Below are positions 16,155-25,191 of a stretch of DNA of 31,764 nt, piece after piece. This stretch comes from JBMOLK01 sp049325575 (GTDB lineage Bacteria; Bacillota; Clostridia; Acetivibrionales; Acetivibrionaceae), in assembly GCA_049325575.1 (NCBI GenBank), contig JBMOLK010000324.1, forward strand, positions 1-31,764, written 5' to 3'. The notes beneath the pieces are model-generated. The model ran no database searches. It was not told the origin of the DNA and saw nothing but the letters and a program-made list of their open reading frames with translations. The position numbers and the translations under genes are program-made. Within the stretch, counting starts at the first letter, position 1; each line of letters opens with the position of its first letter.

Positions 16155-19100
16155 CTAATATCCCCTATACATAGTTGTTTCCAATAAATATCTACCATCA
16201 TCAGTTTTCCTGTTCTGCGGAATCAAAGCAGATGGAATAAACATCACCTTCATAGATACTTTAGCTTTTACTCTTAATGTGGTATTACAGTCTGAAAGTA
16301 AGAAATCATTAGTATCCAATTGTTTGTTCATATTAAGTTGTATTACATCCTCTATTCTATTCATTTTAGTATCTCTATTCATTAATATAAGAAATAGTCT
16401 TAAATAATCACTATATCCCATCCTTAAAAAGCTGTTCTTGAAGTTATTCTTAGATAAGTCTTCTTTATTTTTTTTGCCGCTTAACTTATCAAAGTATTCT
16501 CCTAATTTATCCTTTCCCATTTTCGATAACTCTTCAACTTTATTGCCTACAATTATTTCTAATTGGTCCAAATTACCTTTAATAGCACCAATTATTTTTT
16601 GCTTTAGATTATTTTTCTGGTCTCTAATTTCATCAGTAATTGCTATTTTAATTTGTTCCTTTTTCTCATTAAAACTCTCAATTATTTTCTTTACTTCATC
16701 TTTCGACTTTCCTACAGCTTGTTTTGCAATTTCCGCGTCTATGTCTTTAAGTCCCTGCCCTAAACTCTCTAAGTACTCGAAATCATCTTTATTTTCATTC
16801 TTAACTTGGTTATAGAACTCTCCAGTTCTATTCTTTATAACACTTTCAATTTCTGCAAGTTTTTTCTCCGTCTCATCTAACGCTTGATTAGCCTGTTCTT
16901 CTACAGATTGTTGAAAAACATTTATCGTTTCATCTACTTCATCTATAACACAATACAGTTTGTTTTCAAGTGGTCCAAAAGCCTTATCTATTGCTATGTC
17001 AACTTCGTTCGATATAGTATCCTTTAAATTATCTACAAATTTCACAGTAGAATTTTTCACTTCATCCGCTGCATAATCAATTCCATTTTTAGCCATTTCA
17101 TTAACCTTATCTGTTGCAATTTTTTCGACGAGTTTTACAATATTGTCTTTTAATTCTTCTACTCCACGCGCATCTGTCATCCATGTCTGCTTTGTCTTAA
17201 ATATAGGCATGCTTTGCCCCTGTGAAATAAACATTACATCAAGTAAAGACTCCGCCATTGACCATGCAAGCATTATAAGGGTATGGACTATTGGCACCGC
17301 AAATCCAGTCCAGCCGACTATAGCTGTGGCTGCCTGCAGAGCCAAACGTACTTTGGTGGGATCTGAATACGCAGCCATAGTATTTACTACAAACCTTGAT
17401 AAAAGCAGCAAACCTCTTACTTTATAAAGGTTTTCAACTTCACTTTCGCTTCCTCCAAGTATGTATTCCACTTCACAATGGTTATTAAAGAATGTCTTTC
17501 TCAATTCACTTTCTATCTCTTCCTTCTTTAAGATACCCTGTAAATTCTTTTCTTCTTTTGTCACTGACAGATCATTTAGGAATGTTCCCATTATGTACTC
17601 ATTTATATATATTTCATCTCTCATTGACTTTAAACTGCCGCTTAGCTTGTCGCCTATTACAGAGAGGACGCTAAATGCATCTTCCGAATACGAATCGTCA
17701 TCATCGAAGTCTGCACTTCCTGTTGCATTTCCCAAAAGCTTTTCCTGATCTTGCGACAAGTTCTTTTCTTCTTCAAGGCTTTCATTAAATTCCTTCATAT
17801 TCTTTGCCATACTCTTAATAGCAGCTAAATCCTCGTCCAAAATATCCTTGTAAATAATATCGCTGTTCGTATCCTCTGCCTTTTGCTTTGAAGGCAAGGA
17901 ATCCGGGAACTTCTCCTTGGTTTCATTCTTCTTTAACTCCTCTTTCTTCGCATCTTCCTGCGCCTTGACCTTGCTAACCAGATCTTTTACCGGATCTCTG
18001 GGGTCCTTGCTCTTGTCCCCTTCTTCAGAAGACTTTGGAACATAGTACTCAACCTTTACTAAACTGGCTATGTTAGTATTTATATCCTTTACAAAGGCAA
18101 GCTCACTTGCCAATTCATTGTTTACTGTGCTTTCATTTCCCGATGTTTCTTTTGCAATAATATTATCAATATTTATATTCGAAGCAATCTGATGCAGCTT
18201 CTCAAATACCTGTCTGTTTTGATCAAGCTTTGTCCTTTCTTCATTCAGGACATCCTCCTTAATCCCCTTGGTTTTGCTGCCAACATCCGTTCTTATTGAT
18301 TCTGCAAAGTCACTTGAATCATCTTTAACATTTTGACTGATAGCAACAGCAGTTTGATTTGCCTTTTTCGAATTGTCTATAACCGATTGAACATTGGCCA
18401 ATGCGTTATTAACTGTTGTAAGATTGTCCTTAAAGTACTTTTTCAAAATCTCTAGCGCACCTTTGGCAGCTGTAGTGTCCTTTCCAATATCGGTTTTACA
18501 AGTGTTAATCTGTGAATCAATACTTGATAATTGCGACTTGACACCATCAAGTTCACTCTTTAATTTAGCCAGAGCTTCTTCATCCGCACTTGTTCCACTA
18601 CTGGAACTACCCGATGATGAACCGGATGAGGAGCCGGAGGTTGAGCTGGATGAAGAACCTGATGATGAACTGGAAGTTGAGCCTGTTGAGCCTGATGAGC
18701 CTGATGATGAACCGGAAGATGAACCGGAAGTTGAGCCCGATGAGGGAGCAGGCGTAGGACTGCTTTTTGCCTTCCTGATTTTTTCCTCCAGCTCCTTTAT
18801 CTTGGTCTCAAGACCGGACTTAGTTGTCTCAAGGCTGGACTTCTGCGCTTCCAAGGCTTTCTTTTTAGCCTGATTTACCTCTATTCTGGTAACACAGCCT
18901 GTAATTGTTTTTATTTGAGTCTCAACCGTACCATCCTTATTGAACTGATTTGAAATCATGACATTGTCAGAAAGGTTTTCCTGCGATTCTCTTACATCTT
19001 TTAGCTGCTTGTCAAATGCAGTCTTATCCTTTAATATCTTTGACTGCCTTCCCATGTCCTTAAATGCCAAAAGCCTATCAAGGACTCCCTCTACCAATTC

Positions 19101-19574
19101 CTTTGGTGCCCTGTATTTCATGTATTCTACTATTTGCTTTCTTATAACTTCATTCTCTGTAAGATTATACATGGGTGCAACTTCAACATCCTCAACCCTG
19201 TAATTGAAAAGGTCAACAGAGGGTTTATCATCTTTTGATGTCACAAATAAATTATATATATCATCATATTTCCCTTTCTTTATTACACCAAGCTCCGTCA
19301 TCAATATGTTATTCATATTACTTATGATGGCATCCTTGATTAAAGTAGGATCATCTTCAGCCAGTGCAAAAAGACCGTACTGCTCCTTCAAAAGGTTATT
19401 ATATTCTGTGAAAATGGACATAACAGACAAGTCCAGAGCACTTTTAACCTCGCTCTCTGCGGCCCTCATCCTTGACCCGTCGATTACCACCCCGGCCAAC
19501 AAGATAAGTCCCAGCAAAACTATCGACAACATCACCGATATGGCACCTTGAGTTTGTTTAAAAAACCTATGCAT
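16155..19574 (-). CDS. Large TadG-like membrane-anchored protein with Ser/Gly linker and coiled coils
   Basis: The N-terminus (FFKQTQGAISVMLSIVLLGL, then a DGSRMRAAESEVKSALDLSV stretch, about 4-51) matches the Tad-locus pseudopilin/TadG-like pattern. A GAI-x-V start opens a single membrane helix, followed by a helical stretch with DGSR. Such proteins have a short cytoplasmic tail and the bulk outside. In the 1139 residues, a coiled coil (about 235-270) leads to a nearly pure Ser/Gly/Thr linker (271-329), then another coiled coil. Long Lys/Glu-rich helices follow, with a conserved-looking hydrophobic patch (GWTGFAVPIVHTLIMLAWSMAESLLDVMF) in the second half. DUF5702 is a family name I recall for similar proteins, unverified. 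No tadA, tadB, tadC or prepilin peptidase gene is present in this window, so any assembly machine is elsewhere. It is first in the cassette, with GGGGG as ribosome site. Confidence 0.8.
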   Translation of the reverse strand: MHRFFKQTQGAISVMLSIVLLGLILLAGVVIDGSRMRAAESEVKSALDLSVMSIFTEYNNLLKEQYGLFALAEDDPTLIKDAIISNMNNILMTELGVIKKGKYDDIYNLFVTSKDDKPSVDLFNYRVEDVEVAPMYNLTENEVIRKQIVEYMKYRAPKELVEGVLDRLLAFKDMGRQSKILKDKTAFDKQLKDVRESQENLSDNVMISNQFNKDGTVETQIKTITGCVTRIEVNQAKKKALEAQKSSLETTKSGLETKIKELEEKIRKAKSSPTPAPSSGSTSGSSSGSSSGSSGSTGSTSSSSSGSSSSSTSGSSSGSSSGSSSSGTSADEEALAKLKSELDGVKSQLSSIDSQINTCKTDIGKDTTAAKGALEILKKYFKDNLTTVNNALANVQSVIDNSKKANQTAVAISQNVKDDSSDFAESIRTDVGSKTKGIKEDVLNEERTKLDQNRQVFEKLHQIASNINIDNIIAKETSGNESTVNNELASELAFVKDINTNIASLVKVEYYVPKSSEEGDKSKDPRDPVKDLVSKVKAQEDAKKEELKKNETKEKFPDSLPSKQKAEDTNSDIIYKDILDEDLAAIKSMAKNMKEFNESLEEEKNLSQDQEKLLGNATGSADFDDDDSYSEDAFSVLSVIGDKLSGSLKSMRDEIYINEYIMGTFLNDLSVTKEEKNLQGILKKEEIESELRKTFFNNHCEVEYILGGSESEVENLYKVRGLLLLSRFVVNTMAAYSDPTKVRLALQAATAIVGWTGFAVPIVHTLIMLAWSMAESLLDVMFISQGQSMPIFKTKQTWMTDARGVEELKDNIVKLVEKIATDKVNEMAKNGIDYAADEVKNSTVKFVDNLKDTISNEVDIAIDKAFGPLENKLYCVIDEVDETINVFQQSVEEQANQALDETEKKLAEIESVIKNRTGEFYNQVKNENKDDFEYLESLGQGLKDIDAEIAKQAVGKSKDEVKKIIESFNEKKEQIKIAITDEIRDQKNNLKQKIIGAIKGNLDQLEIIVGNKVEELSKMGKDKLGEYFDKLSGKKNKEDLSKNNFKNSFLRMGYSDYLRLFLILMNRDTKMNRIEDVIQLNMNKQLDTNDFLLSDCNTTLRVKAKVSMKVMFIPSALIPQNRKTDDGRYLLETTMYRGY

Positions 19575-19673
19575 ACTTTGCCCCCGTACACTAATATTTA
19601 CTAGATTTACTCTTTATGTTAATGAAAAATCGGATTTTGTAGTTTATTGATGAAAAATATAATATTTATGAAA

Positions 19674-19702
19674 ATTATACCATACAATTTGAAAAATTTC
19701 GA
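19674..19702 (-). promoter_or_regulatory. Predicted promoter of the envelope cassette
   Basis: On the minus strand TCGAAA (19702-19697), 17 bases, then a perfect TATAAT (19679-19674). The start point would be near 19667, giving a leader of about 90 bases before the 1139-residue gene. The weak -35 next to a repeat array suggests an activator may be needed. Confidence 0.5.
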
Positions 19703-19714
19703 GACTATATTTAT

Positions 19715-19757
19715 AGATATATTCTAAGATATACCTGTAGATATGCTAAATAGATAT
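19715..19757. repeat. Four phased ATATCT direct repeats upstream of the cassette promoter
   Basis: AGATAT occurs at 19715, 19727, 19739 and 19752 on the plus strand (ATATCT on the minus strand, mostly ATATCTA), spaced 12, 12 and 13 bases. The array begins 13 bases upstream of the predicted -35 and runs into the hemZ stop codon. It could bind an activator or bend DNA. Confidence 0.55.
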
Positions 19758-21268
19758 TAAAGCTGTGAGATAAGCTTCCTTTTCCTTTCAATCATTTCGT
19801 CAATGCGGCTTATATACTCTTCAACGCTTTTTACATTAAAGGCTCTTTCAATCCTGTCATCCTGTGGGAAAACTACTTTGGTTATGGCTCCTGCCCCTAA
19901 AGCAACTATAGTCTGTCTTTCCTCCATTATCTGTATGTTATAGATACTCTCAAGACCTGGTTTGCTATAGCCTATATTTTCAAGGTTTCCAAGCATGTTC
20001 TTTTGCCTGTATAAATAATACGGCTCAAGTCCCATTTTAGTGATAAAATCATATGCCGTTTCAACCATTTGAGCCACTTCGTTTGATGATACCAGACTGT
20101 AGCTTTCCTTATCCTCATTTAGCTTTGAAGCACGCTTAACTGCCATTGTATGTACCGTAATACTTTCGGGGCCTAGAATTCCTATTCTTTCAAGAGTATG
20201 CTTGAAGCTGTCCAAATTCTCTCCCGGAAGCCCTGCAATGACATCCATGTTTATATTGTCAAACCCTATTTCCCTTGAAAGATTAAAGGCATCTACTATA
20301 TCCTCGGCTGTATGAATTCTTCCAATTTGCCGCAAAATCTCATCATTCATAGTCTGGGGGTTTATACTTATCCTGTCTACCCTGCTTTTCTTTATTGTCT
20401 CAAGCTTTTGCCTTGTAATTGAGTCAGGCCTTCCAGCTTCTAAGGTATATTCCTCTACACTTTCCATCCGGAACGAATCCTCAACAGACTCCAAAAGCTC
20501 CCGTAAATTGGCTTCATCTATTGAAGTAGGGGTTCCTCCCCCTACATATATACTCTGGATCTTTAGTCCTCTCTCTTTTAGAATATCACTTGCACTTCTT
20601 ATTTCTTTCCCTAAAGCCTCCATATAGCTTTCAACCATATGCGAATACTTCTTGACAGGGTTTGATGTAAATGAGCAGTAAAGGCATCTGGTGGTACAAA
20701 AAGGTATGCCTATGTATATGCTGACCCTGTCAGCACAGGTGTTATCCAATATTTGTTTTTCCTTTTGTGCGATACTGTATAAAAGATCCGACTTTTCTTT
20801 TGAGACAAAATAATAGTCTTTAAGTCCGGCTGTTATTTGTTCTTTAGAGAGGCCTTTATCCATCATTTCATGGGCTATCTTGGCAGGCCTTATTCCGGTA
20901 AGTACGCCCCAGGGCATTCTTATTCCGGTATATTTGGACAGTACTTTATATATTTGTCTTTTTACTTCTCTTTTAAGGCTTTTTCTTTCCTCATACTGCG
21001 AATTTTTATCATCTTCAAAGGAAACAGAAAAATCGTGTGTCTCATCACACACATTTTCCCCATCATACCCAAGAAGGGTTTTAACGGAAAACTGCCTGTT
21101 TGCGGCAGACAAATCAAGCCTTTCAACCCTGCTTAATATGAAAACTCCCCGGTATCCCTCCGGGGGCACTGTATATGACAAAGATACTTCTTCACCTTGG
21201 TAAAACAATCTTAGGACATCTTCTACTTCATATTGAAAATCATGCCCTTCAAGTCTTATGTATATCAC
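19757..21268 (-). CDS. hemZ: Radical SAM coproporphyrinogen dehydrogenase-like protein HemZ
   Basis: HemZ belongs to the HemN-like radical SAM family. Oxygen-independent coproporphyrinogen oxidation in heme synthesis is the named role, although many clostridial members are thought to do other porphyrin or heme chemistry. The [4Fe-4S]/SAM motif is CTTRCLYC (Cys 196, 200 and 203, counted from the upstream GTG), preceded by SIYIGIPF and followed by GGGTPTS and the HemN-type stretch SINPQTMNDEILRQIGR. The N-terminal 180 residues or so are the HemZ-specific extension. The frame opens at a GTG at 21283 that touches the MBL stop codon, but AGGTGG there is better read as the ribosome site for the GTG at 21268. 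This gives 503 residues starting (M)IYIRLEGHDF, as in the family. It ends the recJ-to-hemZ operon. Confidence 0.92.
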   Translation of the reverse strand: MIYIRLEGHDFQYEVEDVLRLFYQGEEVSLSYTVPPEGYRGVFILSRVERLDLSAANRQFSVKTLLGYDGENVCDETHDFSVSFEDDKNSQYEERKSLKREVKRQIYKVLSKYTGIRMPWGVLTGIRPAKIAHEMMDKGLSKEQITAGLKDYYFVSKEKSDLLYSIAQKEKQILDNTCADRVSIYIGIPFCTTRCLYCSFTSNPVKKYSHMVESYMEALGKEIRSASDILKERGLKIQSIYVGGGTPTSIDEANLRELLESVEDSFRMESVEEYTLEAGRPDSITRQKLETIKKSRVDRISINPQTMNDEILRQIGRIHTAEDIVDAFNLSREIGFDNINMDVIAGLPGENLDSFKHTLERIGILGPESITVHTMAVKRASKLNEDKESYSLVSSNEVAQMVETAYDFITKMGLEPYYLYRQKNMLGNLENIGYSKPGLESIYNIQIMEERQTIVALGAGAITKVVFPQDDRIERAFNVKSVEEYISRIDEMIERKRKLISQL

Positions 21269-21283
21269 TATAAACAATCCCAC

Positions 21284-21892
21284 CTAATAATTAAATCTTC
21301 CTCTTTCAGCTCCAATGGTTGTAGAGGCACCATGTCCCGGATATACTACTGTATCATCGCTGTATCTCATAAGCTTTTTAGAAATAGAATCCAAAATGGT
21401 TCCCATATCTCCGTCGCCAAGGTCTGTCCTGCCTATACCCCTGTTAAATAATGTATCGCCAGTAAAAATTACATTTCCTGTCTTTATGCATATGCTGCCT
21501 GATGAATGTCCGGGAGTGTGAATTATCTCAAACTTTATTCCCCCCGCTTCAAGCTCATCTCCATCATGTACTACACTATCTGCCGGCTTATAGCTGTCAG
21601 CAGAACCAAAAAGTATAGACCCGTTTAAAACCGGGTTAGTAAGCTTTGGGCTGTCATTCTCATGGATTAGAACCTTTGCACCAGTCTTCTCACGTACTTC
21701 ATCAACTTGACAAATATGATCAATGTGTGCATGAGTCAGTATTATATATTTTATTTTCAAATTATTCTTTTCCACTACAGCCATTATATCCCTGGCGCCA
21801 ACACCTGCATCTATAATAATTCCCTCACCGTTATCCCCTGCAATATAGCAGTTAGATCCATACATCCCCGTAGGTATACATTCTATTATCAT
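21284..21892 (-). CDS. MBL-fold metallo-hydrolase, glyoxalase II-like
   Basis: A 202-residue single-domain metallo-beta-lactamase-fold hydrolase. Metal ligands are visible: THAHIDH (53-59), HTPGHSSGS with H129, the bridging Asp in FTGDTLF (D146) and YPGHG with H187. This is the short YqgX/GloB-like form that hydrolyses thioesters such as hydroxyacylglutathione analogues or related esters. As most clostridia lack glutathione, the real substrate is uncertain. The start ATG follows GGGAGGATAGC. The upstream dtd gene ends 20 bases away, and downstream its stop abuts the first possible hemZ start codon, so it is an internal operon gene. It is cytoplasmic, with no signal peptide. Confidence 0.92.
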   Translation of the reverse strand: MIIECIPTGMYGSNCYIAGDNGEGIIIDAGVGARDIMAVVEKNNLKIKYIILTHAHIDHICQVDEVREKTGAKVLIHENDSPKLTNPVLNGSILFGSADSYKPADSVVHDGDELEAGGIKFEIIHTPGHSSGSICIKTGNVIFTGDTLFNRGIGRTDLGDGDMGTILDSISKKLMRYSDDTVVYPGHGASTTIGAERGRFNY

Positions 21893-21912
21893 GCTATCCT
21901 CCCATCTGTCGT

Positions 21913-22362
21913 TTAAAACTCTTTTTTGCTGTCTATAAGCATTGTAACAGGCCCGTCATTGTGTATTTCCACCATCATCATGGCCTGGAATTTACCCGTC
22001 TCAACCTTTACGCCATATCCCCTGCAGACTTCCAAAAACCTCTCATAGAGTTCTTCTGCCAAAGCCGGCTTTGCCGCCTTATCGAAGCTGGGCCTTTTGC
22101 CCTTTCTGCAGTCTCCGTAAAGAGTAAACTGTGATACTACCAGCAGTTGGCCTCCTACATCCTTTAACGAAAGATTCATCTTTTCGTCCTGATCTTCAAA
22201 GATCCTCAAGTTTATTATCTTGTCTGCCAGGTACTCAATATCCTTGTCAGTGTCTTCAGCGCCGACACCTAAGAGAACCATAAGTCCATTTTTGATCTCT
22301 CCCACAACCTGGCCATCTACAGTAACCTTTGAATAAGTCACCCTTTGAACTACTGCCCGCAT
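21913..22362 (-). CDS. dtd: D-aminoacyl-tRNA deacylase
   Basis: Dtd hydrolyses D-amino acids (for example D-Tyr) mis-attached to tRNA, and also removes glycine from tRNA-Ala, as a proofreading step in the cytoplasm. The 149-residue protein from the chosen start is the exact typical length. It begins MRAVVQRV and has the signature motifs SQFTLYGDCRKGKRPSF (77-93) and NDGPVTMLIDS (135-145), the latter with the Gly-Pro pair that excludes L-amino acids. The frame is open for 11 further residues to an ATG at 22395, but AAAGGGGAA lies right before the ATG at 22362, and the upstream ATG directly abuts the rel stop. It sits between rel and the MBL gene. Confidence 0.96.
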   Translation of the reverse strand: MRAVVQRVTYSKVTVDGQVVGEIKNGLMVLLGVGAEDTDKDIEYLADKIINLRIFEDQDEKMNLSLKDVGGQLLVVSQFTLYGDCRKGKRPSFDKAAKPALAEELYERFLEVCRGYGVKVETGKFQAMMMVEIHNDGPVTMLIDSKKEF

Positions 22363-22395
22363 TGGTAATTCCCCTTTAATATATGCTTTGTACAC

Positions 22396-24576
22396 CTACT
22401 GCCTGTTTCTGGTAACATCAAATACACCATCAACCTTGCGTATCTTCTTAACGATTTTTTCAAGCTGCTCTGTATTTGTTATTTCCAGAGTAAGGTTCAT
22501 TATGGCAATCTGATCCTTTGTTGTTCTTGCATTTATAGCCTTTAAAGGAATCTTTGCTTCTCCTATGACATTTGTTATTTCCATCAAAAGGGCTGTTCTG
22601 TCATTAGCCATAACGGTAATATCCGCTTTATAGGCCACATTATTGGCCATATACCATGCAACATCAATAAGCCTGTTGTCACCATCAATATTATTGGTGA
22701 CATTGGTACAGTCACTTCTATGAACCGACACACCTCTACCCCTTGTAATATAGCCTGTGATATCATCCCCCGGAACCGGGTTGCAGCACCTGGAGATTCT
22801 AACCAGACAATTATCTATCCCCTTGACCACTATGCCATTTTCAGGAACACTTTTTCTCGCAGGCTGGTTCTTTGGCTGCATTACTGTCTCCGCCATCTGT
22901 TCTGCAAGCTCTTCGGCCTTAACAGTCTTTCTATACTCTTCCTTCAGCCTTGAAATAACCTTGTTTGCGGTCAATGCACCATAGCCTATGGCAGCGTAAA
23001 GGTCATCTAATGTATTAAAAGTGTACTTTCTAAGTATTATATCAACCCACTCGGTTTTAAACAGTTGATTAAAGGCAAGTGCTTGCTTTTTAAGCTCCTT
23101 TTCTATCATTTCCTTGCCTCTTATAATATTCTCTTCTCTTTTCTCTTTTTTAAACCACTGGTTGATCTTGTTCTTAGCCTGTGAGCTCTTGGCAATCTTT
23201 AGCCAGTCACGGCTTGGCCCGTGTACGTTTGAAGAAGTTAGAACCTCGACAATATCACCGTTTTTAAGCTCATACTCAATAGGAACAATTTTGCTGTTGA
23301 CTTTTGCACCTACCATCCTGTTGCCTATGGCACTGTGAATTGCGTAGGCAAAGTCAATAGGTGTAGAGCCTGCCGGAAGACTCATTACATCACCTTTTGG
23401 AGTGAAAACAAAAACTTCGTCTGTAAATAGGTCGATCTTTAAAGTCTCCATAAACTCATTGGCATCCCGCATTTCTTTCTGCCATTCCAAAAGCCGCCTT
23501 AGCCATGCCAGCTTGTTATCTGCATTATCATCTGACGAAGCCCCCTCTTTGTACTTCCAGTGGGCTGCTATACCCACCTCCGCAACCTTGTGCATGTCCC
23601 ATGTCCTTATCTGTATCTCAAAAGGAACACCTTCAGGCCCTATTACCGTTGTATGCAGCGACTGGTACATATTTGGCTTGGGCATGGCAATATAGTCCTT
23701 AAATCTTCCGGGCATTGGCTTAAAGATCTCATGAACAAGTCCTAAAACTGCGTAGCAGTCTTTAACCGAACTAACAATGACCCTGAATGCAAAAAGATCA
23801 TATATCTGCTCCAGATTCTTACTCTGCTGCACCATTTTTCTGTAAATGCTGTAAAAATGCTTTGGCCTTCCATCCAGATGCGCCTCAATGCCAAGCTCGG
23901 AAGTTTTCTGCTTGAGGGTTTCCAGAATCTTTGTAATGTACTCCTCTCTTTCCTTCCTCTTCTTGGCTATCTTATCCACCAGGTCATAATATCCTTTTGG
24001 ATCTATATATCTTAAACAAAGGTCTTCAAGCTCCCATTTGATCTTGGATATACCAAGCCTGTGTGCAAGGGGAGCATATATCTCCAGTGTTTCTTTCGCC
24101 TTCTCCACCTGCTTTTCAGGTGCCATATACTTTAAAGTACGCATATTGTGGAGCCTGTCTGCCAATTTAATGAGAATGACTCTAATGTCCTTGGCCATTG
24201 CAAGAAACATCTTTCTTAGATTCTCTGCCTGCTGCTCTTCCTTGGTGGTATAAGGAATCTTACCCAGCTTGGTAACCCCATCCACAAGGCTTGCTACCTC
24301 TTCCCCAAAATTTGACCTTAGCTGGTCATAGGTATAGGTGGTATCTTCAATAGTATCATGAAGTATGCCGGCAATAATAGCTGTGCAGTCTAGTTCAAGC
24401 TCTGCCAGTATATTGGCAACCTCCATAGGGTGCACAATAAAAGGCTCTCCCGAGACCCTGTGCTGCCCTTCATGCGCCTCTTTAGAAAGGGTGTAGGCTT
24501 TCTCAAGCAGAGTAAAATCGCAGTTAAGATTATATTTATTTATCTTTTTTACAAGCCGACTATAGCCATCGCTCAT
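22396..24576 (-). CDS. relA: Bifunctional (p)ppGpp synthetase/hydrolase (Rel)
   Basis: The enzyme makes and degrades the stringent-response alarmone (p)ppGpp on and off the ribosome. From the chosen start (726 residues) the order is: HD hydrolase domain (H49, H73-D74 in ILHDTIED, D140 in LADRLHNM), intact and therefore probably active; synthetase domain (about 225-345) with PGRFKDYIAMPKPNMYQSLH, whose RFKD marks the bifunctional Rel type rather than the monofunctional RelA type; TGS domain (388-447); a Cys-containing region with SRCCNPVPGDDI; and a C-terminal ACT domain. The frame is open to an ATG at 24624, but GGAGGAATGTTTA precedes the ATG at 24576 and the resulting N-terminus MSDGYSRLVKKI fits the family. 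It lies downstream of apt and upstream of dtd. Confidence 0.96.
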   Translation of the reverse strand: MSDGYSRLVKKINKYNLNCDFTLLEKAYTLSKEAHEGQHRVSGEPFIVHPMEVANILAELELDCTAIIAGILHDTIEDTTYTYDQLRSNFGEEVASLVDGVTKLGKIPYTTKEEQQAENLRKMFLAMAKDIRVILIKLADRLHNMRTLKYMAPEKQVEKAKETLEIYAPLAHRLGISKIKWELEDLCLRYIDPKGYYDLVDKIAKKRKEREEYITKILETLKQKTSELGIEAHLDGRPKHFYSIYRKMVQQSKNLEQIYDLFAFRVIVSSVKDCYAVLGLVHEIFKPMPGRFKDYIAMPKPNMYQSLHTTVIGPEGVPFEIQIRTWDMHKVAEVGIAAHWKYKEGASSDDNADNKLAWLRRLLEWQKEMRDANEFMETLKIDLFTDEVFVFTPKGDVMSLPAGSTPIDFAYAIHSAIGNRMVGAKVNSKIVPIEYELKNGDIVEVLTSSNVHGPSRDWLKIAKSSQAKNKINQWFKKEKREENIIRGKEMIEKELKKQALAFNQLFKTEWVDIILRKYTFNTLDDLYAAIGYGALTANKVISRLKEEYRKTVKAEELAEQMAETVMQPKNQPARKSVPENGIVVKGIDNCLVRISRCCNPVPGDDITGYITRGRGVSVHRSDCTNVTNNIDGDNRLIDVAWYMANNVAYKADITVMANDRTALLMEITNVIGEAKIPLKAINARTTKDQIAIMNLTLEITNTEQLEKIVKKIRKVDGVFDVTRNRQ

Positions 24577-24639
24577 TAAACATTCCTCCAGGAACGTACC
24601 TTTTCTATGTAGGATAAGTGACAAGCTGCGATAATTAGA

Positions 24640-25155
24640 CTAAAACTGAACTATGGATTCTACGTTATAACCTTTTAGTTTATCTCTACCGTTTAAGAAG
24701 GTGAGCTCAACAAAATAGACAATTCCTACAACTTCCCCGCCAAGCTCTTCTATAAGCTTTATGTTTGATTCAGTAGTACCGCCGGTTGCCAAAAGGTCAT
24801 CAACAATAACAACCTTCTGACCCTTACTTACTGCATCTATATGCATCTCAAGCTTATCCACGCCATATTCAAGCTGGTACTCGACACTTATGGTCTTATA
24901 AGGGAGTTTACCCTTCTTTCTTATAGGCACAAAACCTTTTCCCATGGCGTATGCAAGAGGTGTTCCAAAGATAAAACCTCTTGATTCGGGTCCTACAATC
25001 AAATCACAGTCTCCGAAAGCTTCTATCTTTGCTTTCATGCTGTCAATACATTCCTTAAGAGCCTCTGCGTCCTGAAGCACTGTTGTAATGTCAATAAAAT
25101 TGATTCCTTCCTTTGGAAAATTCATTACCTGCCTTAATTTTGACTTTAAATCCAT
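24640..25155 (-). CDS. apt: Adenine phosphoribosyltransferase
   Basis: Apt converts adenine and PRPP to AMP and pyrophosphate in purine salvage. The 171-residue protein is of the standard length. It has FPKEGINFIDIT (13-24), the flexible-loop region RKKGKLPYKTIS (79-90) and the PRPP-binding signature VIVDDLLATGGTTES (116-130). An AAGGAGGCTATT ribosome site precedes the ATG. It sits between recJ (36 bases upstream) and rel, a gene order widely seen in clostridia, and is clearly part of the same operon. Nothing unusual in the sequence. Confidence 0.97.
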   Translation of the reverse strand: MDLKSKLRQVMNFPKEGINFIDITTVLQDAEALKECIDSMKAKIEAFGDCDLIVGPESRGFIFGTPLAYAMGKGFVPIRKKGKLPYKTISVEYQLEYGVDKLEMHIDAVSKGQKVVIVDDLLATGGTTESNIKLIEELGGEVVGIVYFVELTFLNGRDKLKGYNVESIVQF

Positions 25156-25191
25156 AATAGCCTCCTTATAACAAGATTTATTTGAGCCATT

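Noticed and set aside
18590..18760. CRISPR-like repeated pattern
   Set aside because: The units are short, degenerate and in frame with a Ser/Gly coding linker; there are no spacers and no cas genes in the window.
18394..18873. Plus-strand frame of 159 residues with a striking acidic Asp/Glu/Pro repeat
   Set aside because: It is the antisense of the Ser/Gly linker codons of the TadG-like gene. It lacks a ribosome site, and the minus-strand gene is well supported, so the repeat is a by-product of codon composition.
24577..24624. Longer N-termini of rel, and likewise of dtd (22363-22395) and recJ (27688-27735)
   Set aside because: In each case a ribosome site precedes an internal ATG whose product matches the usual family start and length.
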